Assembly (NCBI GenBank): GCA_900550355.1
Contig: URRT01000079.1
Coordinates: 1 to 8,725 of the forward strand
DNA from: an uncultured Collinsella sp.
GTDB lineage: Bacteria > Actinomycetota > Coriobacteriia > Coriobacteriales > Coriobacteriaceae
Length of the DNA stretch: 8,725 bases
Direction of reading: 5' to 3'
Shown here: positions 6,294 through 8,725 of the stretch, piece by piece
Layout: each line of letters begins with the position of its first letter
Position numbering within the stretch: the stretch's first letter is position 1
Program-made: the position numbers and the translations under genes
The notes under the pieces: model-generated
Database searches by the model: none
Seen by the model: only the letters and a program-made list of their open reading frames with translations
Told to the model about the DNA's origin: nothing

Positions 6294-6466
6294 GATGGGT
6301 CGCGCGTCAAGCGATGTGGCAAGTTCTTGGTTAGATATTGGTCAGTTTTGGGTCAACCTTGCCAAAAGCTTGACGAATGCAAATCTAGACGTCGGCGAAT
6401 GAACACTTTGAGCGAGCCCGGTGCAAAATTCTGGGCTGATTCTCGATAATTGCCTTCAATCGCCCC

Positions 6467-6493
6467 TTGCCAAGCGCTAGCCTCGCTTACAAT
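6467..6493 (+). promoter_or_regulatory. Probable prmC promoter
   Basis: TACAAT at 6488-6493 is a good -10 box, with TTGCCA at 6467-6472 as the -35. The 15-bp spacer is short; CTTGCC one base earlier would give 16. Transcription would start near 6500, leaving about a 42-nt leader with the strong ribosome binding site GAGGGGAGG before ATG 6542. A dedicated promoter fits the long gap and the hairpins separating prmC from prfA. Confidence 0.4.
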
Positions 6494-6541
6494 CTGCTCC
6501 GACATTCGCGCGCCGCCCGGCGCTTAAGAGGGGAGGGCCCC

Positions 6542-7792
6542 ATGGCAAACGAGATCTGGACCATCAAGCGTTGTCTCGAGTGGACCAAGGAGTACCTGGC
6601 CGAGCGCGGCGAGGAGCACCCCCGTCTTTCTGCCGAGTGGCTGCTCTGCGCTGCCACGGGTTTGGCACGCATCGACTTATATATGCGCATGGACGAGACG
6701 CTTAACGCGGCTCAGCTCGAGACCATGCACGCGGCCGTTGTTCGTCGCGCTAAAGGTGAACCGCTGCAGTACATCACCGGCAGCACGCAGTTTCGCATGA
6801 TCGACGTCACGTGCGCCCCCGGCGTGCTCATTCCGCGTCCCGAGACCGAGATGCTCGTCGAGGAAGTCCTCAATTATCTGGATGCCGAGGTGCTGAGCCC
6901 CGAGGCTGCTGCCCGTCAGCGTGTTGAGCTGCCTTGGAACGATGAGGTCGAGGAGGCACGCAAGGCTGAGGCCGCGCTGGCAGACGAACGCGGTACTGCA
7001 GCGCGCCGCCCCGCCACCCGGCGGGCCGCCGATGAGGCTGCGCTGGGTAGCGACGTGCTCGGCAGCCGTGCCTATGCCGAGGAGCTGGCCGACCGCGAGG
7101 CCGAGGAAGCCGCCGCGCAGGCAGCAGAAGCCGAAGTCGCGGAAGCCGCCGAGTCCGAGCTCGACGAATACGGCATCGCCATCGAGGGTGCCGACCAGGA
7201 GACGGCTTCAGCTCAGGATGCCGCTTCGCCTGCCCCAGCCGAGCCCCGCATCGCCCGCGTTCTCGAGGTCGGCTGCGGCACGGGCTGCATCTCGCTCTCC
7301 CTTGCCTGGGAGCGCCGCGGCCACGTTACCTGCACCGCCACCGATATCGAGCCGCGCGCTATCGATCTGGCCACCAAAAACCGCGACGCGCTCGGTCTCA
7401 CATCCGATGAGGTCGCCTTTAGCCTCACCAACCTGGTGAGTTCCATTCCCCGCGAAGAGTGGGGCACCTTTGATGTGCTTGTCTCCAATCCGCCCTACAT
7501 TCCGACCGACGTCATGCGCTCACTGCCGCACGAGGTCAAGGACTTCGAGCCCGACCTGGCGCTTGAGGGCGGCGCCGACGGCCTCGATATCTTCCGCCGC
7601 CTGCTCAATGCGGCGCCTTACATGCTGCGCGCCGGCGGCCTGTTTGCCTGCGAGCTCTACGAGGGTGCCCTCGACGCCGCTGCCGAGCTCTGCCGCCAGG
7701 CGGGTCTCTCGGACGTGCGCATCGTCCGCGACCTCACCGATCGCCCCCGCATCGTCCGAGCCATCGTCACCGAGCCCAAACAGCGCCAGTAA
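6542..7792 (+). CDS. prmC: Release factor glutamine N5-methyltransferase with large acidic insertion
   Basis: PrmC uses S-adenosylmethionine to methylate the GGQ glutamine of RF1 and RF2, raising termination efficiency. The start at 6542 (416 aa) follows an AGAGGGGAGGG site (6527-6537); an upstream in-frame start at 6467 would run through the promoter. The N-terminal helical domain that grips the release factor covers about residues 1-95 and ends in PRPETE (98-103). The methyltransferase core resumes with motif I VLEVGCGTGC (240-249) and has the catalytic NPPY at 316-319. Relatives are about 280 aa with roughly 20 residues between these two landmarks. Here there are about 137, the excess being a hydrophilic Ala/Glu-rich stretch (about 116-234). 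The reading frame and core motifs are intact, so it is probably functional. Its target prfA lies upstream across a 619-bp gap. Confidence 0.95.
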   Translation: MANEIWTIKRCLEWTKEYLAERGEEHPRLSAEWLLCAATGLARIDLYMRMDETLNAAQLETMHAAVVRRAKGEPLQYITGSTQFRMIDVTCAPGVLIPRPETEMLVEEVLNYLDAEVLSPEAAARQRVELPWNDEVEEARKAEAALADERGTAARRPATRRAADEAALGSDVLGSRAYAEELADREAEEAAAQAAEAEVAEAAESELDEYGIAIEGADQETASAQDAASPAPAEPRIARVLEVGCGTGCISLSLAWERRGHVTCTATDIEPRAIDLATKNRDALGLTSDEVAFSLTNLVSSIPREEWGTFDVLVSNPPYIPTDVMRSLPHEVKDFEPDLALEGGADGLDIFRRLLNAAPYMLRAGGLFACELYEGALDAAAELCRQAGLSDVRIVRDLTDRPRIVRAIVTEPKQRQ

Positions 7793-7806
7793 TATTCATT
7801 AACTGG

Positions 7807-7835
7807 TTAGCAAAAATTATAAAGTAGTTTATAAT
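7807..7835 (+). promoter_or_regulatory. hicAB promoter
   Basis: A perfect -10 box TATAAT (7830-7835) lies 17 bp downstream of TTAGCA (7807-7812), which matches the -35 consensus at four of six positions. The start point would be near 7842, about 19 nt before hicA. The -10 sits inside a palindrome (7815-7836), as expected for an autoregulated toxin-antitoxin promoter. Confidence 0.75.
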
Positions 7836-7836
7836 T
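7815..7836. promoter_or_regulatory. Palindromic operator over the hicAB -10 box
   Basis: AATTATAAA (7815-7823) and TTTATAATT (7828-7836) form a perfect 9-bp inverted repeat around GTAG. It covers the -10 box, so a bound repressor would block RNA polymerase. HicB antitoxins repress their own operons, which makes HicB or the HicAB complex the likely ligand. The symmetry also creates TATAAT on the minus strand (7816-7821), but with no -35 partner. Confidence 0.65.
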
Positions 7837-7860
7837 AGGACGGCTGAAAGAGGTCGGCCC

Positions 7861-8046
7861 ATGCAACCTCCTACCTTTCGGGAAATCATTGCCCTACTCA
7901 AGCACGATGGATTCGTGAAGGTCGCGCAAGTCGGTAGTCATGCTAAGTATGTTTCTGGTGACCGTGTTGTCACCGTGAACGGCTCTGGCGGTGATCGACC
8001 AAAGAAGGGCACGTGGGCAAGTATTCGTCGCCAAACTGGATGGTAG
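7861..8046 (+). CDS. hicA: HicA-type mRNA interferase toxin
   Basis: HicA toxins are small ribonucleases with a double-stranded-RNA-binding fold that cleave mRNA and stop growth when freed from HicB. At 61 aa this is the usual size. It shows the family order: N-terminal helix (FREIIALLKHDGF), conserved QVGSH with probable catalytic His27, a strand containing RVVTV, then KKGTWASIRRQTG, matching the common PKGTLRSILRQAG ending. The start at 7861 follows GAAAGAGG (7846-7853) at 7-nt spacing. Base composition is lower in GC than most neighbours, consistent with a mobile accessory cassette. hicB starts 11 nt after the stop, the canonical toxin-first order. Confidence 0.88.
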   Translation: MQPPTFREIIALLKHDGFVKVAQVGSHAKYVSGDRVVTVNGSGGDRPKKGTWASIRRQTGW

Positions 8047-8057
8047 TTGGAGGCAAA

Positions 8058-8504
8058 ATGAGGCAGCGATTTACCTATGACTGCGTTCTCATAAAAGAAG
8101 ACGACGGTTACTGCGCCAGCTTCCCGCAGATTCCCGGCGCCTTTGCCGATGGCGATACGCGCGAAGAAGCGATTGCCCATGCCACCGAGGCGCTGATGGC
8201 GTTTTTGGCCGACGACCTCAACAACGGTTTGACTCCGGCAGGGTACGAACACTCGGCCGAGGTCGTGGCCCTTTCAGTCGAAATCGACCACGAGGACGCT
8301 CGGGAAGCGGCGTGCCGAACATTTAAAGACGCAGCGCTGGACCTCAAAGTCTCCGCTCCGCGGATTACCGCGCTGGTCAAAGCCGGAAAACTCGATGTTG
8401 AGCTCGTCGACGGCCGTCGGATGATAACGATAGACAGCATCGAGCGCTACGCCGCCCAAAAACGCCACGCCGGCAGGCCAAAGAAGTTCGTCGCAGTCCA
8501 ATAA
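8058..8504 (+). CDS. hicB: HicB-type antitoxin with C-terminal helix-turn-helix
   Basis: HicB antitoxins bind and block HicA and repress the operon. The start at 8058 (148 aa) follows GGAGG (8049-8053) at 4-nt spacing; an earlier in-frame start at 8013 lies within hicA. Residues about 5-60 form the HicB fold: YDCVLIKEDDGYCASFPQIPG, then ADGDTREEAIAHATEAL. Residues about 95-131 (VSAPRITALVKAGKL then DGRRMITIDSIERY) look like an excisionase/MerR-like winged helix-turn-helix and probably bind DNA, with a basic tail (GRPKK) that may add contacts. Many HicB proteins carry a ribbon-helix-helix or Cro-type domain instead, so the assignment of the C-terminal fold is an inference from pattern. The likely target is the palindrome at 7815-7836. 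Confidence 0.88.
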   Translation: MRQRFTYDCVLIKEDDGYCASFPQIPGAFADGDTREEAIAHATEALMAFLADDLNNGLTPAGYEHSAEVVALSVEIDHEDAREAACRTFKDAALDLKVSAPRITALVKAGKLDVELVDGRRMITIDSIERYAAQKRHAGRPKKFVAVQ

Positions 8505-8638
8505 CCCCCTCACTTTCACCGACTACTAGAGCCGCTCACCAAACCAACATGCGCTCTGGGCAAATAGGCTGAATGTTTCGTGCGAGAATGCCCCTCAGTA
8601 AACAAACTTTCACCAGAGCGTAAGGGGCTAGCATACAC
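8505..8638. promoter_or_regulatory. Intergenic region with interleaved inverted repeats before the last gene
   Basis: No clear terminator follows hicB. CGCTCTGG (8552-8559) is complementary to CCAGAGCG (8613-8620), and GCCCCT (8590-8595) is complementary to AGGGGC (8623-8628). The two pairings cross (pseudoknot order), and the second covers the AAGGGG (8622-8627) that would serve as ribosome binding site for the gene at 8639. No convincing promoter was identified, so whether both stems lie on one mRNA is unknown. Confidence 0.35.
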
Positions 8639-8725
8639 ATGCAGACGGTCTATCGGGTATACGAGGGAACGCGCGAGCCGCATCGGCTCGCCGCCGCGCG
8701 CGGCGCCGCGGGGCGGATATCCACG
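8639..8725 (+). CDS. Partial unrecognised CDS, runs off the window
   Basis: An open frame starts at ATG 8639 and stays open for 29 codons to the window end; the first residues read MQTVYRVYEG and the visible end is AAGRIST. An in-frame stop at 8621-8623 rules out an earlier start. The ribosome binding site AAGGGG (8622-8627) is 11 nt away, slightly long. The codons at 8673-8691 form a perfect 8-bp hairpin (GCGAGCCG/CGGCTCGC, loop CAT), and the GC-rich codon choice resembles the neighbours. I do not recognise the family, and too little is visible to suggest a function. Confidence 0.5.
   Translation, partial: MQTVYRVYEGTREPHRLAAARGAAGRIST

Larger units (their letters stand above)
6066..6541. 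other. AT-richer intergenic gap with several inverted repeats and the prmC promoter
   Basis: This 476-bp stretch is clearly less GC-rich than the flanking genes and has no plus-strand gene. It holds a palindrome (6122-6150) preceded by a degenerate copy of its left half (6100-6111), a hairpin with A and T arms (6261-6293) and a two-part inverted repeat (6305-6312 and 6318-6323 with 6358-6363 and 6368-6375). It also has a small hairpin (6415-6419 with 6433-6437) and a promoter-like site before prmC. On the minus strand one frame (6505 down to 6179) is open except for a single TGA at 6353-6355, but it has no ribosome binding site and no recognised similarity. Confidence 0.5.

Noticed and set aside
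6353..6355. In-frame TGA on the minus strand as a selenocysteine codon
   Set aside because: No selenoprotein context, no ribosome binding site and no known family; a chance or decayed frame is simpler.
7816..7821. Divergent minus-strand promoter in the hicAB palindrome
   Set aside because: TATAAT on the minus strand is a by-product of the palindrome; no -35 box lies at the right distance and no minus-strand gene follows.
1..8725. CRISPR array, tRNA, rRNA or insertion sequence with transposase
   Set aside because: No regularly spaced direct repeats, no cloverleaf-like sequence, no rRNA-like sequence and no transposase-like protein were seen.

Overview
The window is GC-rich actinobacterial DNA, most likely from Collinsella or another gut member of the Coriobacteriia. 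This is an inference from codon bias, the release-factor and PrmC sequences and the gene mix; no species marker is present. Eight complete genes and one partial gene all read left to right.

Positions 1-228 are a leader region with no supported gene. Positions 229-3121 hold a compact polar amino acid ABC importer: a substrate-binding lipoprotein with a Tat-type signal, a permease with an extra membrane-spanning N-terminus, and an ATPase. A hairpin (3145-3169) separates it from an M20 metallopeptidase (3194-4609) of the Gly-X carboxypeptidase/PM20D1 type. Import plus peptide or acyl-amino-acid hydrolysis makes a plausible amino acid scavenging module.

Positions 4855-7792 are a translation-termination module: prfA (release factor 1) and prmC (the methyltransferase for the release-factor GGQ glutamine). 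They are split by a 619-bp gap full of inverted repeats. PrmC carries an acidic, Ala/Glu-rich insertion of about 115-120 residues. RF1 has Gln where the stop-codon-reading His normally sits. The complete genes end in TAG five times, TAA three times and TGA never.

The most striking non-coding object is at 5967-6064, just after prfA. Read on the minus strand it folds into one long hairpin capped by a C(UUCG)G tetraloop, with four tandem G-A/A-G mismatch modules alternating with Watson-Crick pairs. This looks like a deliberately built structured RNA (or single-stranded DNA) element. Other palindromes lie at 4625-4657, 6122-6150, 6261-6293 and 6305-6375.

Positions 7807-8504 are a hicA-hicB toxin-antitoxin operon with a consensus -10 promoter embedded in a 22-bp palindromic operator. 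From 8639 an unrecognised gene begins and runs off the end; its ribosome binding site may be masked by an upstream pairing partner. No rRNA, tRNA, CRISPR array or transposase gene was seen.
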